Shown: positions 47,321 to 58,009, counted from the stretch's first letter. The stretch: DNA of 64,000 nucleotides from Akkermansia muciniphila (GCA_945861535.1 CAMAUZ010000016.1:43000-106999), one strand, 5' to 3'. The notes: generated by a model not told the origin, from the sequence alone. Numbers and translations are program-made.

Positions 47321-48208
47321 ATGAAGGCCGACAGTCCCACGACTTTGATCACGGCGCTCACCGATTCCCCCATTTATCAGGAATACGAACGCGCCTTCAC
47401 CGCCGCCACCGGGCTGCCGGTCGTCCTGCGGCCGGTGGAGACCTGGCAGTTGCCGCACCACGGGCACAACGGTGAGAACCCCTTCTGTGCGCTGATGGCG
47501 GAGAAGAGCCGCACGTGCGCCGCGTGTCTCCAAACCCACCAGGTGCTTTCCGAGACCGCACTGATCGCCCCCATCACGATCGATTGCTCGCATGGCATGG
47601 CGGAAACAGCGGTGCCCGTGCGGATTGGCGACCGGATTGTGGGGTTGTTGCAAACCGGGCAGGTGTTCCGCAAAGCACCGACCGAGAGCCAGTTCCGGCG
47701 CACCGTAAAACTGCTTCAGGATTGGGGCGTCGCCACGGAACTGACCCAGTTGCATGAACTTTATTTCGGCACGCGCGTGGTGTCGCGCTGCACCTACGAC
47801 GGCATTGTCGCGCTGCTCGGCATCTTCTCGCAGCAGCTCTCGGCGCTCAGCAATCAGATCATTGTGCAGCACGAGAACGGCGAGCCGCCGATGATCCGGC
47901 ACGCCAAGGAATACATCGCGGCGCATTACACCGAGCCGCTGTCGCTGGCGGTGGTCTCCAAGGCGGTCCACACGAGCACCTTCTACCTGTGCAAAATGTT
48001 CAAGCACGCCACCGGCATCAATTTCACCCAGTATCTGTCCCGGGTGCGGGTGGAAAAAGCCGGACACCTGCTGCTCAATCCCAACCTGCGCATCAGCGAG
48101 GTGGCCTTCGAGGTCGGCTTCCAGTCGCTCACGCACTTCAACCGCGTCTTCAAAAAAATCCACGGCCAGTCACCGACCGCCTACCGCGCGAAACTGCCGC
48201 GCGGCTAG
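47321..48208 (+). CDS. PocR-domain AraC-family regulator
   Basis: The 295-residue protein has an N-terminal PocR ligand-binding domain (about residues 15-165), with the conserved Cys-containing CALMAEKSRTCAACLQTH and the IDCSHGMAETAVPVRIGDRIVGLLQTGQVF segment. The C-terminus has two AraC-type HTHs (AKEYIAAHYTEPLSLAVVSKAVHTSTFYLCKMFKHATG and RISEVAFEVGFQSLTHFNRVFKKIHGQSPTAYR). Such regulators sense small ligands, originally propanediol-linked. The target operon is unknown. It stands alone; the downstream WecA-like gene, 181 bases on, is a possible but unsupported target. Confidence 0.9.
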   Translation: MKADSPTTLITALTDSPIYQEYERAFTAATGLPVVLRPVETWQLPHHGHNGENPFCALMAEKSRTCAACLQTHQVLSETALIAPITIDCSHGMAETAVPVRIGDRIVGLLQTGQVFRKAPTESQFRRTVKLLQDWGVATELTQLHELYFGTRVVSRCTYDGIVALLGIFSQQLSALSNQIIVQHENGEPPMIRHAKEYIAAHYTEPLSLAVVSKAVHTSTFYLCKMFKHATGINFTQYLSRVRVEKAGHLLLNPNLRISEVAFEVGFQSLTHFNRVFKKIHGQSPTAYRAKLPRG

Positions 48209-48389
48209 CGTGGAGCTTGCCCACCCTGCAAGCGGCGCAACCGGTCGGGCCGGTGCGTGTTCAGCCCCCCGCAACGGAGCGGTTCCTGCCAGCCCGGTCC
48301 CGAGCGCAGCAAGGCGATCAGGTGTGCGCGGTGCGGACGGATTTGTCTCGTGAGCTGCACGGAGGATTGCGCAGGATTCAGCGCAGCAC

Positions 48390-49373
48390 ATGAGATTTCC
48401 GCTGAATGCCTATGCCCTCGCGCTGGGAGGCGCGCTGCTGGCGAGCGCGCTGGCGTTGCCCGTGTGGCGGCGCTGGTGCGTGGCGGTGGGGCTGGTCGAT
48501 GATCCGGGGCACCGGAAGATTCACAGCACGCCAATCCCGCTGGCGGGCGGGCTGGCGGTGCTGACCGGGATGCTGATGCCGGTGCTGGCGGGATTGCTGG
48601 TGGTGAAATTCGGCTGGCTGCCGGAGGGCCTGACCGGGCCGGTGGCGCATGGCTTCGGGCGGCGGGGCGGCGAGTTGGCGGCGATCCTGGCGGGCGCAGT
48701 GGGCATGGTGTTGCTCGGCGTGTGGGACGACAAGGTGGAGCTGGGCGCGGGGGCGAAGTTCGCGGGCCAGGCGTTGATCGCGCTGCTGGTCGCGGCGGCG
48801 GGCGTGCGGATCACGATCTTCGTCCCGAGCGTGGCGTTCAGTTACGCGATCACGGTGTTCTGGATTCTCACCGTGATCAACGCGTTCAACTTCATGGACA
48901 ACATGAACGGGCTGTGTCCGGGGCTGGGCGCGATTGGCGCGGCGGGATTCGCGATCATCGCGGCGGGACACGGTCAGTATCTGGTGGCGTTGTTGGCGCT
49001 GCTGACGTGCGGGGCGTTGCTGGGTTTTCTGCCGTACAATTATCCGCGGGCCACCGCGTTTCTGGGCGATGCGGGAAGTCATCTGGTGGGCTACCTGCTG
49101 GCCGTGCTGGCGATCCTGCCGCACTTCTATTCGGCCAAACATCCGCAGCCGCTGGCCGTCCTGTCGCCGCTGCTGGTGCTGGCCGTGCCGCTGGCGGACA
49201 TGGCGTGGGTCGTCGGGCTGCGAACGCGGATGGGGAAACCGTTTTACGTGGGCGACACGAATCATCTGTCGCACCGGCTGGTGCGACGCGGCCTGAGCAA
49301 GGCGGCGGCGGTGGCAGTGATCTGGGGGCTGGCGGTGATCGCGGTGGCGGTAGCGGTGGCGGCAAACTGGTGA
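48390..49373 (+). CDS. WecA/TagO-like polyprenyl-phosphate sugar-1-phosphate transferase
   Basis: The 327-residue integral membrane protein with about ten helices transfers a phospho-HexNAc to undecaprenyl phosphate, starting polysaccharide synthesis. Key motifs: GHRKIHSTPIPLAGGLAV, WDDKVELGAGAKFAGQ (Asp pair), NAFNFMDNMNGLCPG, FLGDAGSHLVGY and the basic cytoplasmic GDTNHLSHRLVRRGLSK. It belongs to the GPT family of WecA, TagO, RgpG and MraY; the sugar cannot be determined. It provides the lipid-linked starter that the 6-11 kb glycosyltransferases would need, though the loci are 37 kb apart. Confidence 0.9.
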   Translation: MRFPLNAYALALGGALLASALALPVWRRWCVAVGLVDDPGHRKIHSTPIPLAGGLAVLTGMLMPVLAGLLVVKFGWLPEGLTGPVAHGFGRRGGELAAILAGAVGMVLLGVWDDKVELGAGAKFAGQALIALLVAAAGVRITIFVPSVAFSYAITVFWILTVINAFNFMDNMNGLCPGLGAIGAAGFAIIAAGHGQYLVALLALLTCGALLGFLPYNYPRATAFLGDAGSHLVGYLLAVLAILPHFYSAKHPQPLAVLSPLLVLAVPLADMAWVVGLRTRMGKPFYVGDTNHLSHRLVRRGLSKAAAVAVIWGLAVIAVAVAVAANW

Positions 49374-49401
49374 GCCGGCGGCGGAGAGCGACGACCGAGT
49401 T

Positions 49402-49559
49402 AAGCTCAAAGCTCAAAGCTCAAAGCTCAAGGGAAGCACCAAGACCCAACTGCCAACGTCGCCCGGCCGGGTTTCAGACCGCTAACTGCTTGGCCGCGCG
49501 GTTTCGACCCTTGGCCCTTGGGGCTTCCCTTGAGCTTTGAGCTTTGTCCTTGGAGCTTC
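49402..49559. repeat. CTCAA inverted-repeat element, second copy
   Basis: Arms about 49402-49435 and 49524-49559 have AAGCTCAAAG units in opposite orientation. It lies between the convergent WecA-like and purM genes and would form a long transcriptional hairpin. Confidence 0.8.
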
Positions 49560-49572
49560 ACTACGCCGCCCG

Positions 49573-50640
49573 CTACTCCACCCGGCTCTTGCCCGTTCCC
49601 TTCACCACGCCACCGATCACCCACGCCGCGTGCTTCTCCGCCTGGATGGCCTTGAGTACCGAGTCCGCCTTGTCCGCCGCCACGATGATGACCATCCCGA
49701 CGCCCATGTTGAAAACCTGATACAACTCGCCCTCGGGCACGCCGCCCTTGGCCGCGAGCATCTGGAAAATCGGCAGCATTTCCCACGAGCCTTTGCGGAT
49801 GACGACATCGCACTTCGCCGGCAGCACGCGCGGGATGTTGTCGATGAAGCCGCCGCCGGTGATGTGCGCCAGCGCCTTGATCGGCAGCGGCCCGGTGACC
49901 GCGGCGCCCGGCTTGTGAAACCGCTTCAGCAACCGCTGCACGAGCGGGCCGTAGCTCACATGCACTTTCAGCAATTCGTCGCCAATCGTGTTCCCCAACT
50001 CGGCCACGCGGCTGGTCGGCTTGAGCTTCAGTTGCTCGAAAAAAATCTTCCGCGCGAGCGAGTAGCCGTTCGTGTGCAGGCCGCTGGACGCAATGCCGAG
50101 CACCACGTCGCCGGCTTTGACCGTCTTCTGCCCGTTGAGCATCCGCGCCTTCTCGACCACGCCGACAATCGTGCCGCTCACGTCGTATTCGCCCGGCTGG
50201 TAGAAGCCCGGCATCTGCGCCGTCTCGCCGCCGATGAGCGCGCAGTTGTTTTCCGCGCACGCCTTGGCGAAGCCCTTGAGAATCTCCGTGAAGACATGCG
50301 GCTCGAGTTTTCCCGTGCCGAGGTAATCGAGGAAAAACAGCGGCTCGGCCCCGAGCACGGCGATGTCATTGACGCAGTGATTCACCAAGTCCTGGCCGAT
50401 GGTGTCGTGCCGGTCCATGGCGAAGGCGATCTTCAGCTTGGTGCCCACGCCGTCAGCAGACGACACGAGCACCGGCTGCCGATATTTCTTGGTATCGAGG
50501 GCGAAGAGGCCGCCGAAGCCGCCGACCTTGCCGAGCACTTCGCGGCGGTGAGTCGAGGCGAGGAGTTGGGGCAGCGTGGCCTTGACCCGGTTGCCGAGAT
50601 CGATGTCCACCCCGGCGGCGGCGTAAGCTTTTTGTTTCAT
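49573..50640 (-). CDS. purM: Phosphoribosylformylglycinamidine cyclo-ligase
   Basis: The 355-residue cytoplasmic enzyme makes AIR from FGAM with ATP. Diagnostic segments: YAAAGVDIDLGNRV, SADGVGTKLKIAF, NDIAVLGAEPLFFLDYLGTG, ENNCALIGGETAQMPGFY, GIASSGLHTNGYSLAR and ITGGGFIDNIPRVLP. Normal length; ATG 50640. The gap to purF (404 bases) is filled with palindromic repeats, so the two are not tightly coupled. Confidence 0.97.
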   Translation of the reverse strand: MKQKAYAAAGVDIDLGNRVKATLPQLLASTHRREVLGKVGGFGGLFALDTKKYRQPVLVSSADGVGTKLKIAFAMDRHDTIGQDLVNHCVNDIAVLGAEPLFFLDYLGTGKLEPHVFTEILKGFAKACAENNCALIGGETAQMPGFYQPGEYDVSGTIVGVVEKARMLNGQKTVKAGDVVLGIASSGLHTNGYSLARKIFFEQLKLKPTSRVAELGNTIGDELLKVHVSYGPLVQRLLKRFHKPGAAVTGPLPIKALAHITGGGFIDNIPRVLPAKCDVVIRKGSWEMLPIFQMLAAKGGVPEGELYQVFNMGVGMVIIVAADKADSVLKAIQAEKHAAWVIGGVVKGTGKSRVE

Positions 50641-51044
50641 GGTTGGAAATTGTTTTGGTGAAAACGACGGCTGCAAATTTGGCGCGGAAAGAGAGGCGTT
50701 CGACCGCCATGTGTAGCGCAGGCTTCCAAGCCTGCTGTATCGCAGGTTTCTAAACCTGCGGCCGGTTCGACTGCTCGACACGCCCTGACTCGCCGATGCC
50801 CTGCCGACTTAGAAGTCGGCGATACAGCAGGTTTGGAAACCTGCGCTACAAGGAGGGCGTCGCCCCGCTTCGGGGTTCGGGAGAAACACGGTCGCACGCG
50901 GATCGCCACGGCACAGCCCGGTTCCTCGCGAACCGACCCGTTTCGCGGACCGGCAAAATGATCCACCCGCCCCCTCCCCCATCCCCATCCGTGTGCATCC
51001 GTGTGCATCCGTGGTTTTCCAGTTCCCATTTTCGGCGCCCTGCG
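50641..51044. repeat. TGTAGCGCAGG palindromic repeats between purM and purF
   Basis: Arms 50712-50760 and 50804-50850 form a long inverted repeat (AGCGCAGG...AACCTGCG... and complement), with the sub-palindrome GACTTAGAAGTC in the middle. No gene is present. Confidence 0.75.
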
Positions 51045-52502
51045 TCACAGCAGCCGCGGCTGGAGGTTCTCCTTGGCCAGCGCTTCGCCGAGGCTTTCGG
51101 TGCGGGCGCGGCGCTGCTCCATGATGTTCTTCTCGAGCTTCGGATCGTACTTCACCGGATAATTGCCGTCGTAACACGCCATGCAGAAGTTATCCCGCGG
51201 CAGCTTGGTCGCCGCGACCATGCCGTCCTGCGACAGGTAATGCAGCGAGTCGGCGTTCAAATAGTTGCGGATGTTGTCCAACGAATAGTTCGCCGCCATC
51301 AGCTTGCTGCGGTCGGGGAAGTCGATCCCGTACACGCACGGGTTCATGTGCGGCGGGCAGCTCACGAGGACGTGGACCTCGGTGGCGCCCGCTTCCTTGA
51401 GGCTGTTCACGCGCGTCTTGCAGGTGGTGCCGCGCACGATCGAGTCGTCCACGATGATCACCCGTTTGCCGCGCACAAGATCGCCGATGAGGTTCAGCTT
51501 CACCCGCACCGCGAAGTCCCGGATGAGCTGCGAGGGCTGGAGAAAACTGCGGCCGACATAGTGATTCCGCACGAACGCCATCTCGTAAGGGATGCCTGAT
51601 TCGAGCGAATAACCGAGCGCCGCGCAGTTCCCGCTGTCCGGCACCGGCACCACGATGTCCGCGGCGATCGGGTTCTCGCGCGCGAGCTGGCGGCCCATTT
51701 CCACGCGCACTTTGTACACGTTCCGGTCGTTGATCGTGCTGTCCGGCCGCGCGAAATAGACGTACTCGAAAATGCAGAACGCCCGCCGCTGATGCTCGGG
51801 AAACGCCTGGATGCTCCGCAGGCCCTTTTCATTGATGATGACGATCTCGCCCGGCGCCACGTCGCGCACGAACTTCGCATGGATCAAATCCAGCGCACAC
51901 GTCTCGCTCGACAACACCCACGCGCCATCCACCTGCCCGATGCACAGCGGCCGGAACCCGTGCGGATCGCGCACGCCGATCATCTCGTGCTCGGTCATGA
52001 TCACGAGCGAGTACGCGCCCTCGATGCTGCGAATGCTCTGCAGCAGGCTGCTCTCGCCGTCCTTCGCGGGCTGCGCCATGAGGTGGAGGATGATCTCGCT
52101 GTCCACCGTGGTCTGAAAAATCGAGCCGCGCGCCTCGAGTTCGTCGCGGAGCTGGGCGGCGTTGGTCAGGTTCCCGTTGTGCGCGATGGCGAGCTGGCCG
52201 CGGGCGCAATCCACCGTCAGCGGCTGGGCGTTGCGGATGTGCGAGGAACCCGTCGTGGAATAGCGCGTGTGGCCGACCGCGTTTTTCCCCACGAGATCGC
52301 ACAGGATTTCGGCCGTGAAAATCTGCGGCACCAGGCCCATGCCGCGATGGACGCGAAACTGCACGCCATCAGAAGTGACAATGCCCGCGCTCTCCTGCCC
52401 GCGGTGTTGGAGCGCGTAGAGACCGTAGTAGGTCAGTTCGGCGGCGTTCGGATGGCCGAAAATGCCGAACACGCCGCAGTAATGTTTGGGATAGTCCTGC
52501 AT
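51045..52502 (-). CDS. purF: Amidophosphoribosyltransferase
   Basis: The 485-residue cytoplasmic enzyme makes phosphoribosylamine from PRPP and glutamine, the committed purine step. The Ntn amidotransferase domain follows a short propeptide: MQDYPKHYCGVFGIFG, with the nucleophile Cys9 exposed after cleavage. The PRTase domain has VIIVDDSIVRGTT. The C-terminal FCMACYDGNYPVKY supplies cysteines of the Fe-S cluster of the Bacillus-type enzyme. Start: ATG 52502 (an ATG four codons earlier is also possible). purL is the next gene upstream, 36 bases away, so they are likely cotranscribed. Confidence 0.97.
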   Translation of the reverse strand: MQDYPKHYCGVFGIFGHPNAAELTYYGLYALQHRGQESAGIVTSDGVQFRVHRGMGLVPQIFTAEILCDLVGKNAVGHTRYSTTGSSHIRNAQPLTVDCARGQLAIAHNGNLTNAAQLRDELEARGSIFQTTVDSEIILHLMAQPAKDGESSLLQSIRSIEGAYSLVIMTEHEMIGVRDPHGFRPLCIGQVDGAWVLSSETCALDLIHAKFVRDVAPGEIVIINEKGLRSIQAFPEHQRRAFCIFEYVYFARPDSTINDRNVYKVRVEMGRQLARENPIAADIVVPVPDSGNCAALGYSLESGIPYEMAFVRNHYVGRSFLQPSQLIRDFAVRVKLNLIGDLVRGKRVIIVDDSIVRGTTCKTRVNSLKEAGATEVHVLVSCPPHMNPCVYGIDFPDRSKLMAANYSLDNIRNYLNADSLHYLSQDGMVAATKLPRDNFCMACYDGNYPVKYDPKLEKNIMEQRRARTESLGEALAKENLQPRLL

Positions 52503-52538
52503 GGATGATTGCATCGGGTTGGCGCTGAGTGTTCGCGC

Positions 52539-54908
52539 TTATTGCATCGCGTTCGCGATTGAATTCCACCACCGGTCGTGCAGCTCGGGCAAGGCCCAGG
52601 CCAGTTCGCCCGTGGAAAGTTTGATCTTCAAATCCGCGCCGCCCACGACGCCGATCGGCAGCGCGGTGACCCCGAGCAGTTTCGCGCGCGCCACCACCTT
52701 CACCGCATTCGCCGCCGCAACGGAAATCACCACGCGGCTCTGCGTTTCCCCAAACAACAGCGCGTCGGTGCGGACATTCGTCACTCCCGACAAATCCACC
52801 GTCGCGCCGATCAGCCGCGGCGTTTCGCGCGCGATCATCTGGCTGATGCAGCTCTCCGCCAGCGCCACGGCCAGCCCGCCGTCGCTGCAATCATGCGCGC
52901 TCTTGATGTCGCCCGTGTGGATCAAACCGAGCAGCGTCGTGTGCAGCGTCTGCGCGACGCCGAGGTCCACGCGCGGCGGCAGACCGGTCTTCTGGCCGTG
53001 GATCGTCTGCAAAAACGCGCTGCCGCCGAGGCCTTGCAACGGATCGCCCGTGTCCACCGGCGCGCCGAGCAGGATGATCGCGTCGCCCTCGTCCTTGAAC
53101 CACTGCGTCGTGATGTGCTCGGGCTTCTCGATCAGGCCCACGACCGCGACCGTCGGCGTCGGATCAATCGAACCCAACGCGCCGCGCTGATTGTAGAGCG
53201 AGACGTTGCCGCCGGTGATCGGTGCATTGAACGCGCGGCAGCCCTCCGCCACGCCGCGCACGGATTCCTTGAGCTGCCAGAAAATCTCCGGGTTGTGCGG
53301 ATTGCCGAAGTTCAGATTGTCCGTCGCGCCCAGCGGGGCCGCGCCCGAGCAGGCGAGATTGCGGCACGCCTCCGTGACCGCCGCTTTGCCGCCTTCGTAG
53401 GGGTCGAGGTAAACGTAGGTGCCGTTGCAATCGACCGTGAAGGCGACGTACTTGTCCGCGAACGGAGCGGGCGCTGGCAAAGCCGCCGCCGCATTTTTCT
53501 CCTCACCACCCGCGGCGTTCGCGGCCGCCGCATACTCCGCCTTCGTGATCGGCAGGCTGTCGCCCTTAATACGAATGACCGCGGCATCGCTGCCGGGACA
53601 CACCACCGAACCGTCGCGCACCATGTGATCGTATTGGCGATAAACCCAGTTCTTCGAGGCGATGCTGTGGTTCGCCAGCAGCTTCTTGAGATCGCCCACG
53701 GCGTCCTGCGTGTCAGCGATGCCGTCGAGCCGGAACGCCCGCACGCCCGCCATATACGCGGCCTCCGTCGCCTCGCGAAAATAAACCGGCGCTTCATCCG
53801 CCAGCTTCTTCGCCGGCACATCCACCACGATCTTGCCGCCGTGACGCACCACCATTCGCCCCGTGTCCGTGACCACGCCGATCTCCGACCACGGCAGATC
53901 CCACTTGTCGAAGATGCGCTTCACCACGTCCTCCTGCCCCTTGTGGACCACGATCAACATGCGCTCCTGCGACTCCGAGAGCATCGTCTCGTAGCTCGTC
54001 ATGTTCGGCGCGCGCTGCGGCACCTTGTCCAATTCGATTTCAATACCAGTGCCCGCGCGCGCCGCCGTCTCGCACGTCGAGCACGTCAACCCCGCCGCGC
54101 CCATGTCCTGCATGCCCGCGACCACGCCCGTGGCGAGCAGTTCCAAGCACGCCTCACACACGAGCTTCTCCATGAACGGATCGCCCACCTGCACCGCGCC
54201 GCGCTGTTTCTCCGCCGATTCCTCGGTCAAATCCTGCGACGCAAACGCCGCGCCCGCCAGCCCATCACGCCCCGTCGCCGGCCCGACGTAAAACACCGGA
54301 TTGCCCACGCCCTTGGCCGCGCCGCGCGTGATCTGATCATGCCGCAGCACGCCCAGCGCGAACGCATTCACCAGCGGATTGCCCTCGTAGCTTTTGTCGA
54401 AATAGACCTCGCCCGCGATGGTCGGGATGCCGAAGCAATTCCCGTAATGCGCGATGCCGCTGACCACCCCCGAGAACAACCGGCGCACGTCGGGATTGCT
54501 CAACTCGCCAAAGCGCAGCGAATTCAGCGCCGCCACCGGCCGCGCGCCCATCGTGAAAATGTCGCGAATGATCCCGCCCACGCCCGTCGCCGCGCCCTGA
54601 AACGGCTCCACCGCGCTCGGGTGATTGTGCGACTCGATCTTGAACGCGATCGCGATGCCGTCGCCGACATCGATGATCCCGGCGTTCTCCTCGCCCGCGC
54701 CGACGAGGATGTTCGCCCCCTTCGTCGGGAACGTCTTCAGCACCGGCCGCGTGTTCTTGTACGAGCAATGCTCCGACCACATCACCGAGAAGATTCCCAG
54801 CTCGGTGTAGGTCGGCACGCGGCCAAGGATTTCGAGAATCTTCTGATACTCGTCGGGCGTGAGATTATGCTTCTGGACTAACTCGGGAGTAATGGCGGGC
54901 TCGATCAT
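52539..54908 (-). CDS. purL: Phosphoribosylformylglycinamidine synthase, large subunit
   Basis: The 789-residue synthetase subunit converts FGAR to FGAM with ATP, using ammonia from PurQ with PurS. It is the small-type PurL, about 740-800 residues long. Motifs: [67 protein letters not shown] and [14 protein letters not shown], and [16 protein letters not shown]. purQ and purS are not in this window. ATG 54908 was chosen; a TTG one codon upstream exists. It leads the purL-purF unit. Confidence 0.97.
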   Translation of the reverse strand: MIEPAITPELVQKHNLTPDEYQKILEILGRVPTYTELGIFSVMWSEHCSYKNTRPVLKTFPTKGANILVGAGEENAGIIDVGDGIAIAFKIESHNHPSAVEPFQGAATGVGGIIRDIFTMGARPVAALNSLRFGELSNPDVRRLFSGVVSGIAHYGNCFGIPTIAGEVYFDKSYEGNPLVNAFALGVLRHDQITRGAAKGVGNPVFYVGPATGRDGLAGAAFASQDLTEESAEKQRGAVQVGDPFMEKLVCEACLELLATGVVAGMQDMGAAGLTCSTCETAARAGTGIEIELDKVPQRAPNMTSYETMLSESQERMLIVVHKGQEDVVKRIFDKWDLPWSEIGVVTDTGRMVVRHGGKIVVDVPAKKLADEAPVYFREATEAAYMAGVRAFRLDGIADTQDAVGDLKKLLANHSIASKNWVYRQYDHMVRDGSVVCPGSDAAVIRIKGDSLPITKAEYAAAANAAGGEEKNAAAALPAPAPFADKYVAFTVDCNGTYVYLDPYEGGKAAVTEACRNLACSGAAPLGATDNLNFGNPHNPEIFWQLKESVRGVAEGCRAFNAPITGGNVSLYNQRGALGSIDPTPTVAVVGLIEKPEHITTQWFKDEGDAIILLGAPVDTGDPLQGLGGSAFLQTIHGQKTGLPPRVDLGVAQTLHTTLLGLIHTGDIKSAHDCSDGGLAVALAESCISQMIARETPRLIGATVDLSGVTNVRTDALLFGETQSRVVISVAAANAVKVVARAKLLGVTALPIGVVGGADLKIKLSTGELAWALPELHDRWWNSIANAMQ

Positions 54909-55654
54909 CAACGTTCAGGGCTGCAAGTTTTCGGAAACCGAGCCGGGACAATGCGTTTTCCAAAAAGTGGACACAAGCAAAGTCTCGATTGCGCCAGCGG
55001 CGCGAGCGCATCTCAGTTTCTTGGACGCGGCTTGGCGTCCGCGCCAACCGGGTGGGGCAGGCATCCTTGCCTGCCAGTTGGCGGGGCATCCCTGCCCCGT
55101 GTTCCCTGTTCCACAGGGGTGCCCGGTCATGGAAACGGGCGGCAGGGATGCCGCCCGAACTGGCAGGCAAGGATGCCTGCCCCACCGCGCCCGCGCGCGT
55201 GCCGCCGCAGGTTTCCTCGACCACACCACCCGTGCCTGCCGAAGGTTGCAGGAAACTGAGACGCGCCTTGGCGGAGCGCATCTCAGTTTCTTGCACCGAT
55301 CGCTGCGCCTTGGCGTCGTCCCGTGTGGACGACCGAAAATTTCAATCTTTGCGCGAGTTCGTGCAGTCCGCATCGTGACCGTCGGCGAGAGGCGGGCACC
55401 CCTCTTCCCCCGCCATTGGCAAGCGGCGCACCCGCCCACGGTTGCCGTTTTCCGCGCCCTCGCGGGAAACCCGGATGGCCTCAAATCGCGCAGCTTCCCC
55501 GCCCCGCGCGCGGCCCGAACGGAGAGATGGCCGGAGAGAAAGGCAGCCCCGCCACCCCGCGTTGCGTCTCCTTGCATTCTTTGCGACAATCCCCGTTCCG
55601 TCTTCCTCCACTCCAGCGCCTCCCCCCCTCCTTCATCCTTCCAGCCCCCATCCC
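54909..55654. repeat. Intergenic region with a large nested palindrome
   Basis: No gene in 746 bases. Arms 55051-55080 and 55158-55187 (core GGCAGGCATCCTTGCCTGCC) and internal arms with GGGGCATCCCTGCCCCG form a nested palindrome. A single GCATCTCAGTTTCTT phrase is repeated directly at about 55009 and 55279. A single arm of the TTCTTTGCG family is at 55556-55592. Confidence 0.75.
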
Positions 55655-56194
55655 ATGAAAACACTCCTCCTCAACCCCCGCCTCCCGCTCCTCGCCGCCA
55701 CCACCCACGCCCAATCCCCCATCAACCGCAAGCTCGGCACCGGCTACAAGCCCGGCCCCGCCGCCATGGGCATAGCCACCAACGACTTCTGGAATCATTA
55801 CTATCCCACCACCCACAACGGCACCCTGTTTAACAACGACGTCCTCGTCCCCCTCTACTCCTCGGACGGCACCAGCGTGACCAACGAGTTTCACCTGACG
55901 AACGAGCGGAAGAAGAACTCCAGCTCCCGCACCTACCCGGTGGAATACAGCTATGACCGCGCCGGGCGTCGGCTGCCCCTCCAGACCTGGCGGGCCTTCA
56001 CCGGCAACGCGGGCCCGGCAACGACGACCTGGCAATCGAGTTTTGGAGCGATGGCGGGCGGTAGCGGATTTTGGTCGCTGGGTGGGATTTCGGCTCGGGT
56101 TTTGAGCGAGGATGCGACGGGGAATTCGAACGACGCAGCAGGCAAATTTTCAAACCGGTCCGGGCGGCGGAAGCGGCCGGCATTCGATTTTTAG
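55655..56194 (+). pseudogene. Secreted-protein N-terminus joined to an RHS (YD-repeat) fragment
   Basis: The frame starts with a signal-peptide-like leader (LLLNPRLPLLAATTHAQ). It then resembles Verrucomicrobial secreted proteins (LGTGYKPGPAAMGIATNDFWNHYYPTTHNG) up to about residue 85. From residue 92 it reads as a YD-repeat, YPVEYSYDRAGRRLPLQTWRAFTGNAGPATTTW, typical of RHS proteins. After residue 127 nothing is recognised. RHS proteins are normally over 1,000 residues, so this is a chimeric remnant, probably inactive. Confidence 0.7.
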
Positions 56195-56343
56195 GGGGAA
56201 CGAAGCGGTTGGATTCCGAGGATGATTGACACCGGCGAAAGAAGCTGACCACCAGTGAACTCGTCGCGCCATAACGTCCTGCTGACTTTCCCTGAAACGT
56301 GACGGCTCACAGAAAAACCAACAAAACCAAGGGCTTTGAAAGT

Positions 56344-56429
56344 TGGTGGTAGGAGCTGGATTCGAACCAGCGAAGGCGTAAGCCAGCAGATTTACAGTCT
56401 GCCCCCGTTGGCCACTTGGGTATCCTACC
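56344..56429 (-). tRNA. tRNA-Tyr (GTA)
   Basis: The sequence folds as a type II tRNA with a long variable arm. The acceptor pairs GGTAGGA with TCCTACC. The anticodon loop reads CTGTAAA (GTA), and the T arm is GCTGG-TTCGAAT-CCAGC. A 3' CCA is encoded (56344-56346 on minus). Confidence 0.95.
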
Positions 56430-56516
56430 TCGCCACCGGCCCGGCAACGAAGGCCGCAGACTAAGCCAGACGTGCATCGCCTTGTCAAACGTCCTCTCGC
56501 CTCCTAGCCTGCCAGC

Positions 56517-57857
56517 ATGTTTGATTCACTTTCCGGCAAGTTACAGAACGTTTTCCGCAACCTCCGCGGCCTTGGGAAAATCTCCGAAACCAACGTCAGC
56601 GACTCCCTCCGCGAGGTCCGCATGGCCCTCCTCGATGCCGACGTCAACTTCAAGGTCGCCCGCGATTTCATCGAGACCGTCAAGACCAAGGCCATCGGCG
56701 AGCACGTCGTCCAGAGCATCCAACCCGGCCAGCAGATCATCAAAATCATCCACGACGAACTCGTCGCCCTCCTCGGCGCCACCCACGCCGGCCTGGCCCT
56801 CAGCGGCAACCCCGCCTGCCTCATGATGGTCGGCCTCCACGGCTCCGGCAAAACCACCTCCAGCGGCAAGCTCGCCCGCCTTCTCCTCAAGCAGGGCCGC
56901 ACGCCCCTGCTCGTCGCCGCCGACGTCTATCGCCCCGCCGCAATGGACCAGCTCGAGACCCTTGGCAAACAACTCGAAATCCCCGTCTTCTCGCTCAAAG
57001 GCGAAACCGACGTCCTCAAAATCGCCCGCCAGGCCCTCGACACCGCCCGCGCCACCAACCGCAACACCCTCCTCTTCGACACCGCCGGCCGTCTCCAGAT
57101 CGACGAACCCCTCGTCCAGGAACTCGTCCGCCTCCGCGACCTCATCAAGCCCCAGGAAATCCTCCTCGTCCTCGACGCCGCCACCGGCCAGGAAGCCGTC
57201 AACGTCGCCACCCATTTCGACAAGGCCCTGAACATCACCGGCGCCATCCTCACCAAACTCGACGGCGACGCCCGCGGCGGTTCGGCCCTCAGTTTCAAAT
57301 CCGTCACCGGCAAGCCCATCAAGTTCATCGGCACCGGCGAAAAGCTCGACGACTTCGAACCCTTCCACCCCGAGCGCATGGCCTCGCGCATCCTCGGCAT
57401 GGGCGACGTCGTCAGCCTCGTCGAGCGCGCCACCGAGGCCATCAGCATGGACGACGCCCAGCGCATGGAAGAAAAGATGCGCAAAGGCGAGTTCACCCTC
57501 GATGACTTCCTCGAACAACTCCGCCAGATGAAAAACATGGGTTCCCTCGAAAAACTCGTCGGCATGTTGCCCGGCGTCGGCGACCAGATGAAAGGCATCG
57601 ACTTCAACAAGAGCGAACGCGAATTCCGCCGCATGGAAGGGATGATCTGCGCGATGACCCGCGGCGAACGCGCCAAGCCCGCCATCCTCAACGCCAAGCG
57701 CCGCATCCGCATCGCCAAAGGCAGCGGCGTCACCGTCGCCGAACTCAACAACCTGCTCAACCGCTTCAATCAAATGCAGCAGATGATGAAGAAAATGGGC
57801 AAGTTCTCGAAAATGATGACCAAGATGGGCGGCGCGATGCCGGGGATGATGCGGTGA
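56517..57857 (+). CDS. ffh: Signal recognition particle protein Ffh (SRP54)
   Basis: The 446-residue GTPase binds signal peptides and 4.5S RNA for co-translational targeting. The N domain is followed by the G domain with VGLHGSGKTTSSGKLA (G1), DTAGRL (G3), TKLDGDARGG (G4) and a Met-rich M domain at the C-terminus (about residues 330-446) with the RNA-binding SGVTVAELNNLLNRFNQMQQMMKKM. G1 reads GLHGS instead of the usual GLQGS, an acceptable variant. Start: ATG 56517. Confidence 0.96.
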   Translation: MFDSLSGKLQNVFRNLRGLGKISETNVSDSLREVRMALLDADVNFKVARDFIETVKTKAIGEHVVQSIQPGQQIIKIIHDELVALLGATHAGLALSGNPACLMMVGLHGSGKTTSSGKLARLLLKQGRTPLLVAADVYRPAAMDQLETLGKQLEIPVFSLKGETDVLKIARQALDTARATNRNTLLFDTAGRLQIDEPLVQELVRLRDLIKPQEILLVLDAATGQEAVNVATHFDKALNITGAILTKLDGDARGGSALSFKSVTGKPIKFIGTGEKLDDFEPFHPERMASRILGMGDVVSLVERATEAISMDDAQRMEEKMRKGEFTLDDFLEQLRQMKNMGSLEKLVGMLPGVGDQMKGIDFNKSEREFRRMEGMICAMTRGERAKPAILNAKRRIRIAKGSGVTVAELNNLLNRFNQMQQMMKKMGKFSKMMTKMGGAMPGMMR

Positions 57858-57901
57858 GATAGGCGGACGCAATCAGCCAATCCTCAGATTGCCCAGTCAG
57901 C

Positions 57902-58009
57902 ACCACTAACCGGCACTAACTGGCACTAATCAATTGCTCGGCCAGACCAGACGGCATCTGTGTCGGCCGGCTCGGTTTTCATTAGTGCCAGTTAGTGCCG
58001 GTTAGTGGT
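57902..58009. repeat. TAGTGCC inverted-repeat element, copy 2
   Basis: Perfect 29-bp arms (57902-57930 and 57981-58009) around a 50-base loop; each arm holds two TAGTGCC units. The arms match the element at 6059-6159, the loop does not. It lies between ffh and the secreted-protein gene. Confidence 0.88.
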
